A stretch of DNA of 64,000 nucleotides from Exiguobacterium sp. s146. Its GTDB lineage: Bacteria > Bacillota > Bacilli > Exiguobacteriales > Exiguobacteriaceae. The stretch is from contig NZ_JACSMA010000004.1 of the NCBI RefSeq assembly GCF_018618415.1, positions 1 to 64,000 of the forward strand, written 5' to 3'. Below, in pieces: positions 1 through 8,358 of the stretch (position 1 is the stretch's first letter; each line of letters starts with the position of its first letter). The position numbers were made by a program, and so were the translations under genes. The notes under the pieces are model-generated. The model did not search any database. It saw only the letters and a program-made list of their open reading frames with translations, and was not told where the DNA came from.

Positions 1-44
1 CCGCCAGCGTTCGTCCTGAGCCAGGATCAAACTCTCCAAAGAAT
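1..44 (-). rRNA. rrs: 16S ribosomal RNA, 5' end only (partial)
   Basis: The reverse complement reads GGAGAGTTTGATCCTGGCTC followed by the conserved AGGACGAACGCTGGCGG, the near-universal 5' end of bacterial 16S rRNA. The gene runs leftwards out of the window. The mature 5' end is placed at about 43-45 by comparison with the usual Bacillales start, so the boundary is approximate. In Bacillus subtilis an rrn operon also sits beside ygxA-ygzB-perR, as here. Confidence 0.97.
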
Positions 45-156
45 TTGATATAGCTCTTGAAAATGACGAAGCTTGCGCTTCATTCAAAATTGTAAAACTT
101 TTTTTGCCTCATCGTTCAGTTTTCAAAGTTCGTCTGTCGCGCTTGGCGACTTCATT

Positions 157-186
157 AATTTATCACGTTGCTTATCTCCGCGTCAA
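157..186 (-). promoter_or_regulatory. rrn promoter P2 (sigma-A)
   Basis: On the minus strand TTGACG (181-186) is followed after 17-18 bases by ATAAAT/TAAATT (157-163). Tandem P1/P2 promoters are usual for Bacillales rRNA operons. Confidence 0.65.
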
Positions 187-243
187 CAACTTTTTTCACA
201 AATTGTTTTACTGAAATAATCTTTCGCTGTGACAACGTTTATA

Positions 244-272
244 ACTATAATCTCTATTTACCACTTCGTCAA
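244..272 (-). promoter_or_regulatory. rrn promoter P1 (sigma-A)
   Basis: On the minus strand TTGACG (267-272) is followed after exactly 17 bases by TATAGT (244-249), a strong sigma-A promoter pointing into the 16S gene. Confidence 0.75.
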
Positions 273-326
273 TAGAAATATTACAAAAAAATAAAAAAGG
301 TTGAGCCCCTGATGAGGCCCAACGCT

Positions 327-1502
327 TCAGTCTTTCGCTAGCGGCACATAGCCCGTCCGCTCTACCAATGTCTGTCCTTCTTCAGATGTCATCCAATCTA
401 GAAACGACTTGTATGTTTCATACTGTTCTTCTGTTGTGATGGCATAGAATTCAGAAGTGATTGGATACGTCCCGTCAGCGATTGTCTCGACCGTTGGCGC
501 AATCCCATTCACTTGAAGTAATTTAATATCATAATCTTCAACCATCTCGGTCGCATAGAAGCGGAAAGAGAACCCGATCGCATTTTTATGATTTGTGTAT
601 GCGGCTGTCTGTTCGATGATACCACCCATACCCTCCGGGACATCTTCAACAGGTGCATCCATTAATTGACGATCGCCCATTACCCGCTGCAAAGCCGTCT
701 GACTCCCGCTTCCTTCTGGACGTTGGAATGCTCGAATCGGGTCATTCTCGCCTCCGACCTCACTCCAATTATCAATATCTCCGGCATATACTTGCTGAAT
801 CTCGTCTAATTTAAGTGAGTCCACCGGATTGTCTTCATGTACAAAGAAGACAAACGCTTCACGCCCAATCGGTGTCATGTTGAACTTCACATCAGCCTTC
901 TCGGCCGCGGCCACTTGAAGATCGGACGGTCCGGCAACAAAGATGATGTCCGTCTCCCCTTGAATCAACCGATCGTACGCCTCTCCCGTCGTCGTTGAGA
1001 CGACCGAACTTTCCTCCGTACTATACGGATTATATTCGTCAGAAGGATAAACCGCTTCGACAAATGACGCATACAGTGGATAGAGCGCCGTAGCACCATC
1101 GAGACGTGGGAGATTTGAATCGATTTTAAACGAAGATGCGCCGTCCAGTTTCGCTAGATCCGATTCCTCATTAAACGGTTGATAGTCAAACAACTCAACA
1201 CCGCGTTCTTCGATCCGTAAACTTTCCGTATACGCATAATAGCCTTTTACGGAACTAAAGAACACGATGCCAATTCCAGTCCCGATTAATGCGACTCGTT
1301 TACGTTGGCCTTTCGTCAATTGTGAAAAGTCATATAGCGCCATAATGACAATCAACAGAGCCACCACGTACCAAATCGTCCAAATGATCGGGCGCCCCGA
1401 TCCAATCGGGTCACCCATCGTGAACAGTGCTACAAAGACTGAGACGACCGCAGCAATCAATATAATGAATATACTACCTAGTATAAATTTGAATAGTTTC
1501 AT
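327..1502 (-). CDS. membrane-anchored PstS-like substrate-binding protein
   Basis: The protein has 391 residues. Three hydrophobic segments lie near residues 5-27, 39-57 and 70-88, followed by a PstS-like phosphate-binding fold: LDGATALYPLY around residue 133 and a glycine/serine loop GSGSQTALQ later on, as in family PBP_like_2. It should sit in the cytoplasmic membrane with its binding domain outside. No pstCAB permease or ATPase genes are nearby, so phosphate uptake is not proven; sensing or scavenging is equally possible. I chose the ATG at 1502, preceded by AGGATGGAG, over an upstream in-frame ATG at 1520 whose only AGG abuts the start codon. It lies 29 bases after ygxA and is probably co-transcribed with it. 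Confidence 0.75.
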   Translation of the reverse strand: MKLFKFILGSIFIILIAAVVSVFVALFTMGDPIGSGRPIIWTIWYVVALLIVIMALYDFSQLTKGQRKRVALIGTGIGIVFFSSVKGYYAYTESLRIEERGVELFDYQPFNEESDLAKLDGASSFKIDSNLPRLDGATALYPLYASFVEAVYPSDEYNPYSTEESSVVSTTTGEAYDRLIQGETDIIFVAGPSDLQVAAAEKADVKFNMTPIGREAFVFFVHEDNPVDSLKLDEIQQVYAGDIDNWSEVGGENDPIRAFQRPEGSGSQTALQRVMGDRQLMDAPVEDVPEGMGGIIEQTAAYTNHKNAIGFSFRFYATEMVEDYDIKLLQVNGIAPTVETIADGTYPITSEFYAITTEEQYETYKSFLDWMTSEEGQTLVERTGYVPLAKD

Positions 1503-1531
1503 GACTTCATTGAACTCCATCCTGATTTCGA

Positions 1532-2404
1532 TTATGAGATTTCATAGGCGATCGCTTCCACTCCGACACCCTTCGTTGGCCGTGAGACCGAACGAACGTA
1601 TCCTTTGCGTACAAGGAACCCGACGATACTTCCAAGGTCGACTTTCAACTCTTGTAAATTCGGGTGCTCCATCAATTCAGAAAATGGCCACGGTTCCTCC
1701 CTTTGTTGCATCGTTTGTAATAGAAGGAGCGTGCCCGGTAACACTTTTGATTGAATCAAATGTTCCATTCCGATAATCACTAAGTGAATCCGCTGTTCGA
1801 GCGACTCTTGTCCGCTCACGAGTTCCTCATGCAGTTTATATATTTCTAAGTCAAGGGTACGTACTTGTTTCCACAATACAATTTCAGGATGAATCCCGGC
1901 TTCCAAGACCGATAGTCTGGCCAAATGGGTCAAGGCATGATGGATTTGGGTGAAAGCGTCCTGATATTCTTCTTGTAAAAATAAACTTCTACCGTCTTCA
2001 AAGCGGCGCAACAACTTCGCAAACGCGAGCGATAGTTGAAGGCGTTGCTCATCGTTCGAGAAATTACGTAGGCGTTGTCTCAAATCTAATAAAAACGTGT
2101 TTCGTTCGAACAAGACCATCCCATCTTCAATCCAGTGGATGGCCCGGCGATTCTCATTCATCAAAATCCACCGATCCATCATCGAGTCACTCACCAAATG
2201 GAGAATGATTTTTTCTTGTCCGATCTGATAGTGCTTCACCGTCCAGAATGGCTCTTCTTTCGCTTCAATCACAATCAACAATCGGTCCGATTGATCGGTC
2301 AGCGGATCGCGTGGTCGTTTCTTCTTCACTTCGATGATGCCAAGTGTCGTCTTCAAGGCTGCATATTCCGAATAGATTGTGCGTGTGGCATACTCCATAG
2401 TCAC
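1532..2404 (-). CDS. ygxA: nucleotidyltransferase-like protein YgxA
   Basis: A 290-residue protein resembling Bacillus YgxA, a nucleotidyltransferase-like family of unknown substrate. The N-terminal half carries a mixed alpha/beta domain (LLIVIEAKEEPFWTVKHYQI near residues 43-62). The middle is helical, and the C-terminal 60 residues look like a winged helix. There is no signal peptide or membrane segment. The position between ygzB and an rRNA operon matches Bacillus subtilis, which supports the name more than the sequence alone does. The start is GTG at 2404 with AAGG seven bases upstream; an ATG two codons further on is an alternative. Confidence 0.75.
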   Translation of the reverse strand: MTMEYATRTIYSEYAALKTTLGIIEVKKKRPRDPLTDQSDRLLIVIEAKEEPFWTVKHYQIGQEKIILHLVSDSMMDRWILMNENRRAIHWIEDGMVLFERNTFLLDLRQRLRNFSNDEQRLQLSLAFAKLLRRFEDGRSLFLQEEYQDAFTQIHHALTHLARLSVLEAGIHPEIVLWKQVRTLDLEIYKLHEELVSGQESLEQRIHLVIIGMEHLIQSKVLPGTLLLLQTMQQREEPWPFSELMEHPNLQELKVDLGSIVGFLVRKGYVRSVSRPTKGVGVEAIAYEIS

Positions 2405-2566
2405 CTTGATACCTTCTTTCTATATGATGAACTTCAAACGTTCACCCAATGATCTGATACGAAAATGATTCGCCTTCTTTATAAAATTCTCCTGCCAGCG
2501 ATTGTATGAACTTCTCACAGTCTTGCAGATGAGCTATAGTAAAGACAGACATGGAGGGATTACGAA

Positions 2567-2926
2567 ATGAAAAAACGGGGGAATAAAATCAACCGCGCTC
2601 GAAACCTTGCGTTGTTGCTCGTCTTTGCAGGAATCGGGGTCATGTATCTCGGCTTACTGGCGAAAAACATCACATGGCTGATGATTATTTTCATGTTGCT
2701 TGGCTTCGTGATGGTGTTATCGAGTTCAGCGCTCTACTTCATCATCGGGATGGCATCGACGAAAGCCATCGTCGTCACTTGCCCGAACTGCGAGAAACAG
2801 ACCAAGATGCTCGGACGAGTCGATTTATGTATGCATTGTGACGAACCGCTCACGATCGATCAATCGCTCGAAGGCAAAGAGTTCGACGAAAAATATAATA
2901 AACGTCAATCACATTCACACGAATAA
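2567..2926 (+). CDS. ygzB: YgzB (UPF0295) membrane protein
   Basis: A 119-residue protein with two membrane segments (about residues 13-31 and 36-60) and a C-terminal cytosolic zinc-ribbon-like motif of two CxxC pairs (CPNC near 74 and CMHC near 88). It belongs to UPF0295, whose function is unknown. A good ribosome-binding site (GGAGG) stands ahead of the ATG. A weak promoter, TTCTCA (2512-2517) 17 bases before TATAGT (2535-2540), may drive it. It converges with perR across a shared terminator. Confidence 0.88.
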   Translation: MKKRGNKINRARNLALLLVFAGIGVMYLGLLAKNITWLMIIFMLLGFVMVLSSSALYFIIGMASTKAIVVTCPNCEKQTKMLGRVDLCMHCDEPLTIDQSLEGKEFDEKYNKRQSHSHE

Positions 2927-2959
2927 AAAAATCATCCTCGCCTCCGAGGATGATTTTTT
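2925..2959. terminator. bidirectional terminator, ygzB / perR
   Basis: A perfect 15-bp inverted repeat (2926-2940 with 2945-2959) with a 4-base loop and A/T tracts on both sides serves both convergent genes. It overlaps the last codons of perR. Confidence 0.9.
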
Positions 2960-3401
2960 AATGTTTATGCGCTTGTTCAGTTTGGCACGCCGGACATGTG
3001 CCGTATACTTCAAGACGGTGGCGATCAACTTTGAATCCTGTCAATTGAGATGCGACCGATTCGATTTCATCGAGGACCGGGTAGTTGAAGTCGACAACTT
3101 TGCCACACGCATCGCAGATGATGTGGTAGTGACGCGACGTCACGAAGTCAAATCGGCTCGATGCGTCGCCGTAATTCATCTCTTGGACGAGACCGACTTC
3201 CTTAAAGACGCGCAAGTTGTTATAGACGGTAGCGACACTCATGTTCGGAAATCTCGCCGAAAGTGCCTTATAAATGTCATCCGCTGTCGGGTGACTGTGC
3301 TCCGTGACGAGGTACTCCAAAATGGCCTGGCGCTGAGGCGTCATTCTGACTCCATGTTCTCGGAGCGACTGAACAGCATGGTCAAGCATTTCGCTTCCCA
3401 C
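2958..3401 (-). CDS. perR: peroxide-responsive repressor PerR (Fur family)
   Basis: A 147-residue Fur-family DNA-binding protein. All five residues that bind regulatory Fe/Mn in Bacillus PerR are present at the same numbers (H37, D85, H91, H93, D104), and the structural zinc cysteines are C96, C99, C136 and C139. Oxidation of the two iron-ligand histidines by peroxide is the known sensing mechanism. This residue set favours PerR over Fur or Zur. The start is GTG with GAGGG six bases upstream. The gene is divergent from hemL, and a PerR-like box lies just below its own -10 element, so autoregulation is likely. Confidence 0.93.
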   Translation of the reverse strand: MGSEMLDHAVQSLREHGVRMTPQRQAILEYLVTEHSHPTADDIYKALSARFPNMSVATVYNNLRVFKEVGLVQEMNYGDASSRFDFVTSRHYHIICDACGKVVDFNYPVLDEIESVASQLTGFKVDRHRLEVYGTCPACQTEQAHKH

Positions 3402-3467
3402 GTCAATCCCTCATTTCTTCTATAGAATTCATACGAAGTGTTAGTTAGAATTAACCTATTTCTTACA

Positions 3468-3482
3468 TAGTAATCTTTATAA
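3468..3482. promoter_or_regulatory. candidate PerR box upstream of perR
   Basis: TAGTAATCTTTATAA reads TTATAAAGATTACTA on the other strand and matches the 7-1-7 PerR consensus TTATAATnATTATAA at 11 of 14 positions. It lies immediately downstream of the perR -10 element, where a repressor would block transcription. Confidence 0.5.
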
Positions 3483-3484
3483 AT

Positions 3485-3513
3485 AGTGTACTGATTTCTA
3501 GAACAGTCGTCAA
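3485..3513 (-). promoter_or_regulatory. perR promoter (sigma-A)
   Basis: On the minus strand TTGACG (3508-3513) is separated by 17 bases from TACACT (3485-3490). Confidence 0.6.
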
Positions 3514-3516
3514 ACG

Positions 3517-3544
3517 TTGAGCTTAAGCGGTTGACGGCTATGAT
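3517..3544 (+). promoter_or_regulatory. hemL promoter (sigma-A)
   Basis: TTGAGC (3517-3522), a 16-base spacer and TATGAT (3539-3544) lie 37 bases before the hemL start. The -35 regions of perR and hemL are only 3 bases apart, back to back. Confidence 0.5.
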
Positions 3545-3580
3545 ACAATAAGTGCGAATTTGTAAAAGGAGGCAATACAT

Positions 3581-4879
3581 ATGGCAACACCATCTACACG
3601 CAACAATTCAGACATTTTGTATACCGACGCCTTGACGCATATCGTCGGCGGGGTCAACAGCCCTTCCCGCTCATTCAAGGCAGTCGGCGGCGGTGCACCC
3701 GTCTATATGGAACGAGGAGACGGCGCCTATTTCTACGATGTTGACGGCAATCGCTACATCGACTATTTGGCGGCATACGGCCCGATCATTACCGGCCACG
3801 CCCACCCGCATATCCATAAAGCGTTAATTGAGGCTTCGTCTAAAGGTTTGCTTTACGGGACACCGCATGCGCTTGAAGTCGAGTTCGCGAAAAAATTAAA
3901 AGCGGCCATCCCGTCAATGGATAAAGTCCGGTTCACGAATTCAGGAACCGAAGCGGTCATGACGACCGTCCGTGTCGCCCGTGCCTATACCGGTCGTGAA
4001 CTTGTCGTCAAATTCAGCGGTTGCTATCACGGCCACTCGGACTTGATGCTCATCGCCGCAGGGAGCGGACCGGCCACGCTCGGTTCACCTGACTCGGCCG
4101 GCGTCACACGGGCCACGGCGAAAGAAGTCATCACCGTGCCGTTCAACGATGTCGAGGCGTTCCGCGACATGATGGCCGAATGGGGCAGTCAAATCGCCTG
4201 CGTCCTCGTCGAACCGATTGTCGGCAACTTCGGCATCGTCGAGCCAAAACCAGGATTCCTTCAGGCCGTCAACGATATCACCCATGAACATGGCGCCCTC
4301 GTCATTTACGACGAAGTCATCACGGCGTTCCGCTTCACGTACGGCAGTGCCCAACAAGTATACGGTATCGAACCGGACATGACCGCCCTCGGCAAAATCA
4401 TCGGCGGAGGATTGCCAATCGGTGCCTACGGCGGTAAAGCCGAAATCATGGAAACAGTCGCGCCGCTCGGGCCAGCCTATCAGGCCGGGACGATGGCCGG
4501 TAACCCAGCATCGATGGCAACCGGGATCGCTTGCCTTGAAGTACTCGAACAACCGGGCGTCTATGAACAGCTCGACGCGCTCGGTGCCCAGCTCGAGGCC
4601 GGGATTCGTGAAGCTGCCGCAACCCATGACGTGACGATCACGCTCAACCGCTTAAAAGGTGCGCTCACAGTCTACTTCACGGACGAGATCGTGACCGATT
4701 ATGAGGGCGCAGAAAAGTCGGACGGCGAAGTATTCGGACGCTTCTTCAAATTGATGCTCGAGAACGGCGTCAACCTTGCCCCTTCGAAATACGAGGCTTG
4801 GTTCTTGACGACCGAACATACCGAGCAAGATATCGAAGAGACGATTGCTGCGGTCAACCGCGCGTTCGCTCAACTATAA
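3581..4879 (+). CDS. hemL: glutamate-1-semialdehyde 2,1-aminomutase
   Basis: A 432-residue class-III PLP enzyme that converts glutamate-1-semialdehyde to 5-aminolevulinate in the C5 route of haem synthesis. The cofactor lysine is K272 in [11 protein letters not shown], the GCYHGHSD motif lies at 148-154, and the DE pair of the aminotransferase fold is in [10 protein letters not shown] (241-250). The length is normal. The start follows AAAGGAGG. It stands alone rather than in a hem operon and corresponds to Bacillus gsaB, the second HemL, which also adjoins the perR region. The link to PerR is meaningful because haem feeds catalase. Confidence 0.95.
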   Translation: MATPSTRNNSDILYTDALTHIVGGVNSPSRSFKAVGGGAPVYMERGDGAYFYDVDGNRYIDYLAAYGPIITGHAHPHIHKALIEASSKGLLYGTPHALEVEFAKKLKAAIPSMDKVRFTNSGTEAVMTTVRVARAYTGRELVVKFSGCYHGHSDLMLIAAGSGPATLGSPDSAGVTRATAKEVITVPFNDVEAFRDMMAEWGSQIACVLVEPIVGNFGIVEPKPGFLQAVNDITHEHGALVIYDEVITAFRFTYGSAQQVYGIEPDMTALGKIIGGGLPIGAYGGKAEIMETVAPLGPAYQAGTMAGNPASMATGIACLEVLEQPGVYEQLDALGAQLEAGIREAAATHDVTITLNRLKGALTVYFTDEIVTDYEGAEKSDGEVFGRFFKLMLENGVNLAPSKYEAWFLTTEHTEQDIEETIAAVNRAFAQL

Positions 4880-4882
4880 GCA

Positions 4883-4909
4883 AAGGAGATGCCGCGGCAT
4901 CTCCTTTTT
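4883..4909. terminator. bidirectional terminator, hemL / sgrR-like gene
   Basis: A 24-base perfect palindrome, AAGGAGATGCCG with its complement (4883-4906), followed by T5. It ends the convergent pair and overlaps the stop of the minus-strand gene. Confidence 0.88.
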
Positions 4910-6548
4910 ATGATAATGCGGGACGGATCCACAGCTGGTCGTAACGCGGGTGCCCGAACACGTCGAGCGGCACATCTCCGAGAAAACTCGGGAAACGCCG
5001 TTCACGTGCGACATGATACAACGGGATGACGAGCGCCGCCTCGGTCAAATACCGTTCGACGTCACGGTGCAGCTTCGACCACTCATCCATCTCCGTATGC
5101 TGATAGCGGTCCATCAGTGCGCGGAGTTCCGTCTCTCCCGCGACCAACTTACCGACAAGTGACAACTCACTCGTCAAAAAGGCAAGGAACGCCAAATCGA
5201 GATCTTCGTTCATCATCTCCCCACATAAAATCAAATCGGCATCACGGAGCGTCTCTTCTTGCAGTAAAGCACTGAGCGCATATGTCTCGATTTCGACGAG
5301 AAAACCGGCCGCTCTCAACTGTTCGGCGATGAGTTGCGCATCTTGCGTGGCCCCTTCAAACGGTAAATGAAGCAATCGCAACGGACGGTGGCACATCGTC
5401 CCCGTTTCAGACACCGGGACAAAGCGGCTCAATTCCGGGAAGAAACCGTGGGCCACTTGATGCCGCTCGCCGCCCAAGTTTACGAGCTCATCTTTTTGGA
5501 TCGCATGTTGAATCGCGAGACGAGCCTCCACATCGTCCTTGAGCCAAGAGTGCGCGAGATTGAACATGAGATAACGTGCCCCGGCCTCGGCAATCCATTT
5601 GACGACGCTATGGTCATCCCCTGTCGTCCAAGTGACATAGTCCGTTTCGGAGAACGTGACGAATTCAACGACGTCGAGCGACGGGCGAGGCCGCATACCG
5701 CGCTCGAAAGCCCGTAGTCGCACGATTTCTTCTGACGTTTCCTCCAATTTGAACGGTCCGGTCCCGATTCTCCCTTCCGCGCCTTCATATGTGATGGAAG
5801 CCGGGGTTTGGGCGAGCAACCGCTCGATGTAGGCCCGGTGCGCATTCGTGTGGATATCGACGACAAATGGCGCCGGGGTCTCGACCCGCTCAATTGGCGC
5901 AAACAACCACACCTGCTTCCCGCGCGCTAATAATCGGTTCAGTGAATACACGACATCTTTGGCTGCAAGTGTCACTCCATTATGGAACATGACCCCTTTT
6001 CGGATGTAACACCGAAACCCGAACGGCATCGCTTCCATATGATGAGCGAGCGATGGTTCAACCGATGTCCCATTCCATTCAAATAAGCGGTCGAAGACGT
6101 GACGCGATAAGGAAGCTTCCATGGCAATATGGATATCGAGTGGATCAAGCGATTCAAGCGTACGGATGCGTGGAAAAATGAAGCGATCCTCTTCCGTCTG
6201 TTCGAAACCAAAACGGTTCCAGATAAGTGCTTGAATGACTTCTCGTAAAGCCGGAGGCCAGTCCCACTCCAACCATTTGGCTGTATCGGCCATTGTGGCC
6301 GTTAAAAACGTTGTTTCGACCCAATCGTTGAGGGCCTGGACAAAATCTGGCTGAATCCGAATCATCGATTCATGACCGCGCCCTTTACCGGCTTGATAGG
6401 TCACCCATCCCATCGTTTCCCACGCCTTGATATCGCGCTTCACTTGTTTCTCGCTATAACCGACCACCTCGACGGCTTGCCGGAGTGTCACGTCCATTCT
6501 GTCCGCCTGTAACGCATAGCGATAAATGGCCACTAGTTTTGCATTCAT
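4908..6548 (-). CDS. SgrR-family regulator with ABC solute-binding domain
   Basis: The 546-residue protein begins with a winged-helix DNA-binding domain (about 1-90; YSEKQVKRDIKAWETMGWV) followed by a periplasmic-type solute-binding domain of family 5 (GCYIRKGVMFHNGVTLAAKDVVYSLNR region near 200; IGTGPFKLEE near 285). It has no signal peptide, so the binding domain is cytosolic, as in E. coli SgrR, which senses sugar-phosphate stress. The start is ATG 6548 with AGGGGG six bases upstream; in-frame TTG and ATG codons further upstream lack a site. It is divergent from an MFS transporter, just as E. coli sgrR adjoins the setA exporter. The ligand is unknown. Confidence 0.8.
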   Translation of the reverse strand: MNAKLVAIYRYALQADRMDVTLRQAVEVVGYSEKQVKRDIKAWETMGWVTYQAGKGRGHESMIRIQPDFVQALNDWVETTFLTATMADTAKWLEWDWPPALREVIQALIWNRFGFEQTEEDRFIFPRIRTLESLDPLDIHIAMEASLSRHVFDRLFEWNGTSVEPSLAHHMEAMPFGFRCYIRKGVMFHNGVTLAAKDVVYSLNRLLARGKQVWLFAPIERVETPAPFVVDIHTNAHRAYIERLLAQTPASITYEGAEGRIGTGPFKLEETSEEIVRLRAFERGMRPRPSLDVVEFVTFSETDYVTWTTGDDHSVVKWIAEAGARYLMFNLAHSWLKDDVEARLAIQHAIQKDELVNLGGERHQVAHGFFPELSRFVPVSETGTMCHRPLRLLHLPFEGATQDAQLIAEQLRAAGFLVEIETYALSALLQEETLRDADLILCGEMMNEDLDLAFLAFLTSELSLVGKLVAGETELRALMDRYQHTEMDEWSKLHRDVERYLTEAALVIPLYHVARERRFPSFLGDVPLDVFGHPRYDQLWIRPALS

Positions 6549-6565
6549 GTCATTCCCCCTAAAAG

Positions 6566-6577
6566 TGGACATGTCCA
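6566..6577. promoter_or_regulatory. candidate operator, 12-bp palindrome
   Basis: TGGACATGTCCA is a perfect palindrome 17 bases upstream of the SgrR-like start, in the gap shared with the divergent MFS gene. A further half-site-like GTCCA lies near 6605. It is probably a binding site for the adjacent regulator (inference). Confidence 0.45.
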
Positions 6578-6640
6578 AATAATTTGTCTCTTTTTACCAA
6601 GTGTAGTCCACGTTTAAAGTAGTGACAAGGAGGTGCTCAC

Positions 6641-7873
6641 ATGAAATTCAAAGATTTTCCAACCAACGTCCGACTTCGACTCGTCTGTGGATTTTTCATC
6701 CGCATCGTCGGCTCGGCCATCTTTCCATTCATGGCTTTATATTTTTCGGAAGAACTCGGCAAAATCGCTGCCGGGATCATCATGACGTCATTCGTCATCG
6801 TCGGGTATGTCACCGGCTTGTTCGGTGGGTACTTCTCGGATCGCTTTAATCGCAAGCACGTCTTACAAATCGGCCAACTCATTCAAATCCTCTGCTTCGT
6901 GGGGATGACAGTGGCGATTCACCCATCAAATAACTGGGCATTCGTCGTGGCCATCCTCTATTTCGGTCACGCCATCGCGAACGGATTGAACTATCCGGCG
7001 CTCGAGGCAATCGTCATCGACTCGATGGAAGAATCAAATCGAAAAGCGATTTATGTATATGATTATTGGCTCGTCAATTTAGCGATTGCCGGCGGTGTCA
7101 TGCTCGGCGGTGCATTCTATCGCGACTATCGCTTCGGCTTGTTCGTTGGGATGACGCTCGTCTTGAGCATCACAACGCTCGTCTTGCAACGCTACCTCAT
7201 CGATTCATATCAAGGGAACCGGTCGACACCGGCGAACCCGCTTGTCGGTGTCATTCAAAACTATCGCATCGCTCTGGGCGACCGGCGCTGGATGCTCTTC
7301 GTGCTCGGCAGCATGCTTGTCTTCTCGACCGAGTTTCATATGGCAAACTATATCGGCGTCCATTTGGCCGAATCGTTCCAAGAACGTTCGATCATCGGTG
7401 TGCCGTTCGACGGTGTCCGCATGATGGCGTTCATGCAACTCGAGAACACGTTGCTCGTCGTCGCCATCACGTTCGCCGTCACCGCTTTTGTGAAACGGTA
7501 CCGGGAAAAATACGTGTTCTTCATCGGCTTATCGCTCTATATCACAGCGTATGCGGCCATCACATCGATGAACTCCTTTCTGATTCTCGCCGTGCTGGCC
7601 GTCGTCTTCACAGTCGGTGAGTTGCTGTACTCACCAATCCGTCAAGTGAGGCAAATCGACCTGCTCGACCCGGAGCGACGCGCCTCTTACCTCGCTTTCG
7701 GGGGGCTCACGTTCCACGGGGCCAAACTTGTTGCCGCGGCCGGCATCGTCGTAGGGGCGTTCATCGGACCCATATTCATGAGCGGCTACATCTTCATGTT
7801 CGGGGCGCTCGGGGCGTATCTCTATTATGTGTCGCTCTATAAGATGGAGTCGATGCGCCAACTCGCCGCATGA
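6641..7873 (+). CDS. MFS transporter, probable efflux
   Basis: A 410-residue major facilitator protein with about 12 hydrophobic segments. The loop between helices 2 and 3 carries the MFS signature GGYFSDRFNRKHV (near residues 61-73). It resembles the MdtH/YttB type of drug or sugar exporters. The start is preceded by AAGGAGGTG. It is divergent from the SgrR-like regulator and directly upstream of the DCC-family gene. The substrate cannot be read from the sequence; export of a sugar or antimetabolite is suggested only by the regulator. Confidence 0.85.
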   Translation: MKFKDFPTNVRLRLVCGFFIRIVGSAIFPFMALYFSEELGKIAAGIIMTSFVIVGYVTGLFGGYFSDRFNRKHVLQIGQLIQILCFVGMTVAIHPSNNWAFVVAILYFGHAIANGLNYPALEAIVIDSMEESNRKAIYVYDYWLVNLAIAGGVMLGGAFYRDYRFGLFVGMTLVLSITTLVLQRYLIDSYQGNRSTPANPLVGVIQNYRIALGDRRWMLFVLGSMLVFSTEFHMANYIGVHLAESFQERSIIGVPFDGVRMMAFMQLENTLLVVAITFAVTAFVKRYREKYVFFIGLSLYITAYAAITSMNSFLILAVLAVVFTVGELLYSPIRQVRQIDLLDPERRASYLAFGGLTFHGAKLVAAAGIVVGAFIGPIFMSGYIFMFGALGAYLYYVSLYKMESMRQLAA

Positions 7874-7926
7874 CGTTTGAACTGTCGTCGGAACGGAAAC
7901 AGGCAAGAGTGAAGGAGGCGAATCCG

Positions 7927-8343
7927 ATGTCAGCCATTGTCTTGTTTGATGGAGACTGTAACTTTTGTGACGCCAGCGTCCAGTTCATCTTGAACCGGGA
8001 CACCGCAGGGAACTTCCACTTTGCCTCGCTACAAGGCGACGCCGGGAAAACGCTACGTGAACGTCACCGCATCAGCGACTCGGTCGACAGCATCGTCTTG
8101 ATTCGCGACGGTGTGCCTTTTATCAAATCCGACGCGGCCATCCGCATCGCGGAAGGATTGGATGGGAACTGGCGTCTGCTCCGGTTCGTAAAAGTCGTCC
8201 CGAAGCCGCTCCGTGATTTCGGTTATGAGTTCATCGCCAAACATCGTTACGAATGGTTCGGGCAGAAGCAGACATGTAAACTGCCGACACCAGAAGAGCG
8301 TAGCCGTTTTCTTGATCAACAACCAAAACCGCCGACTCGATGA
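7927..8343 (+). CDS. DCC-family thiol-disulfide oxidoreductase (YuxK-like)
   Basis: A 138-residue protein of the DUF393/DCC family. It starts with the hallmark beta strand and DGDCNFCD motif (residues 7-14), whose CxxC resembles a thioredoxin-type active site. The family is named for this DxxCxxC motif; the partner is unknown. The start ATG 7927 has AAGGAGG eight bases upstream; an in-frame ATG at 7870, overlapping the MFS stop, has no such site. It is probably co-transcribed with the MFS gene. Confidence 0.85.
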   Translation: MSAIVLFDGDCNFCDASVQFILNRDTAGNFHFASLQGDAGKTLRERHRISDSVDSIVLIRDGVPFIKSDAAIRIAEGLDGNWRLLRFVKVVPKPLRDFGYEFIAKHRYEWFGQKQTCKLPTPEERSRFLDQQPKPPTR

Positions 8344-8358
8344 GTCGACGGTTTTTTT
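8325..8358. terminator. bidirectional terminator
   Basis: An inverted repeat, AAAACCG-c-CGACTC with GAGTCG-a-CGGTTTT, followed by T7 on the plus strand and preceded by A4 (T-rich on the minus strand). It serves the DCC gene and the convergent 382-codon gene. Confidence 0.85.

Larger units (their letters stand above)
45..326 (-). promoter_or_regulatory. rRNA operon leader and promoter region
   Basis: This 280-base stretch without a protein gene is the upstream region of the 16S gene. It holds two tandem sigma-A-like promoters (244-272 and 157-186, listed separately) and a leader that contains the CTTTGAAAACTGAAC motif typical of Bacillales rrn spacers and leaders. A/T-rich sequence upstream of 273 could act as an UP element, which is inference. 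Confidence 0.8.

Noticed and set aside
327-1502. Part of a phosphate-uptake (pst) operon
   Set aside because: No pstC, pstA, pstB or phoU-like gene adjoins the PstS-like gene, so a pst operon cannot be claimed.
3341-3580. 79-codon minus-strand frame overlapping the start of perR and the perR/hemL promoters
   Set aside because: It covers two promoters and the operator, has no ribosome-binding site and no recognisable protein pattern.
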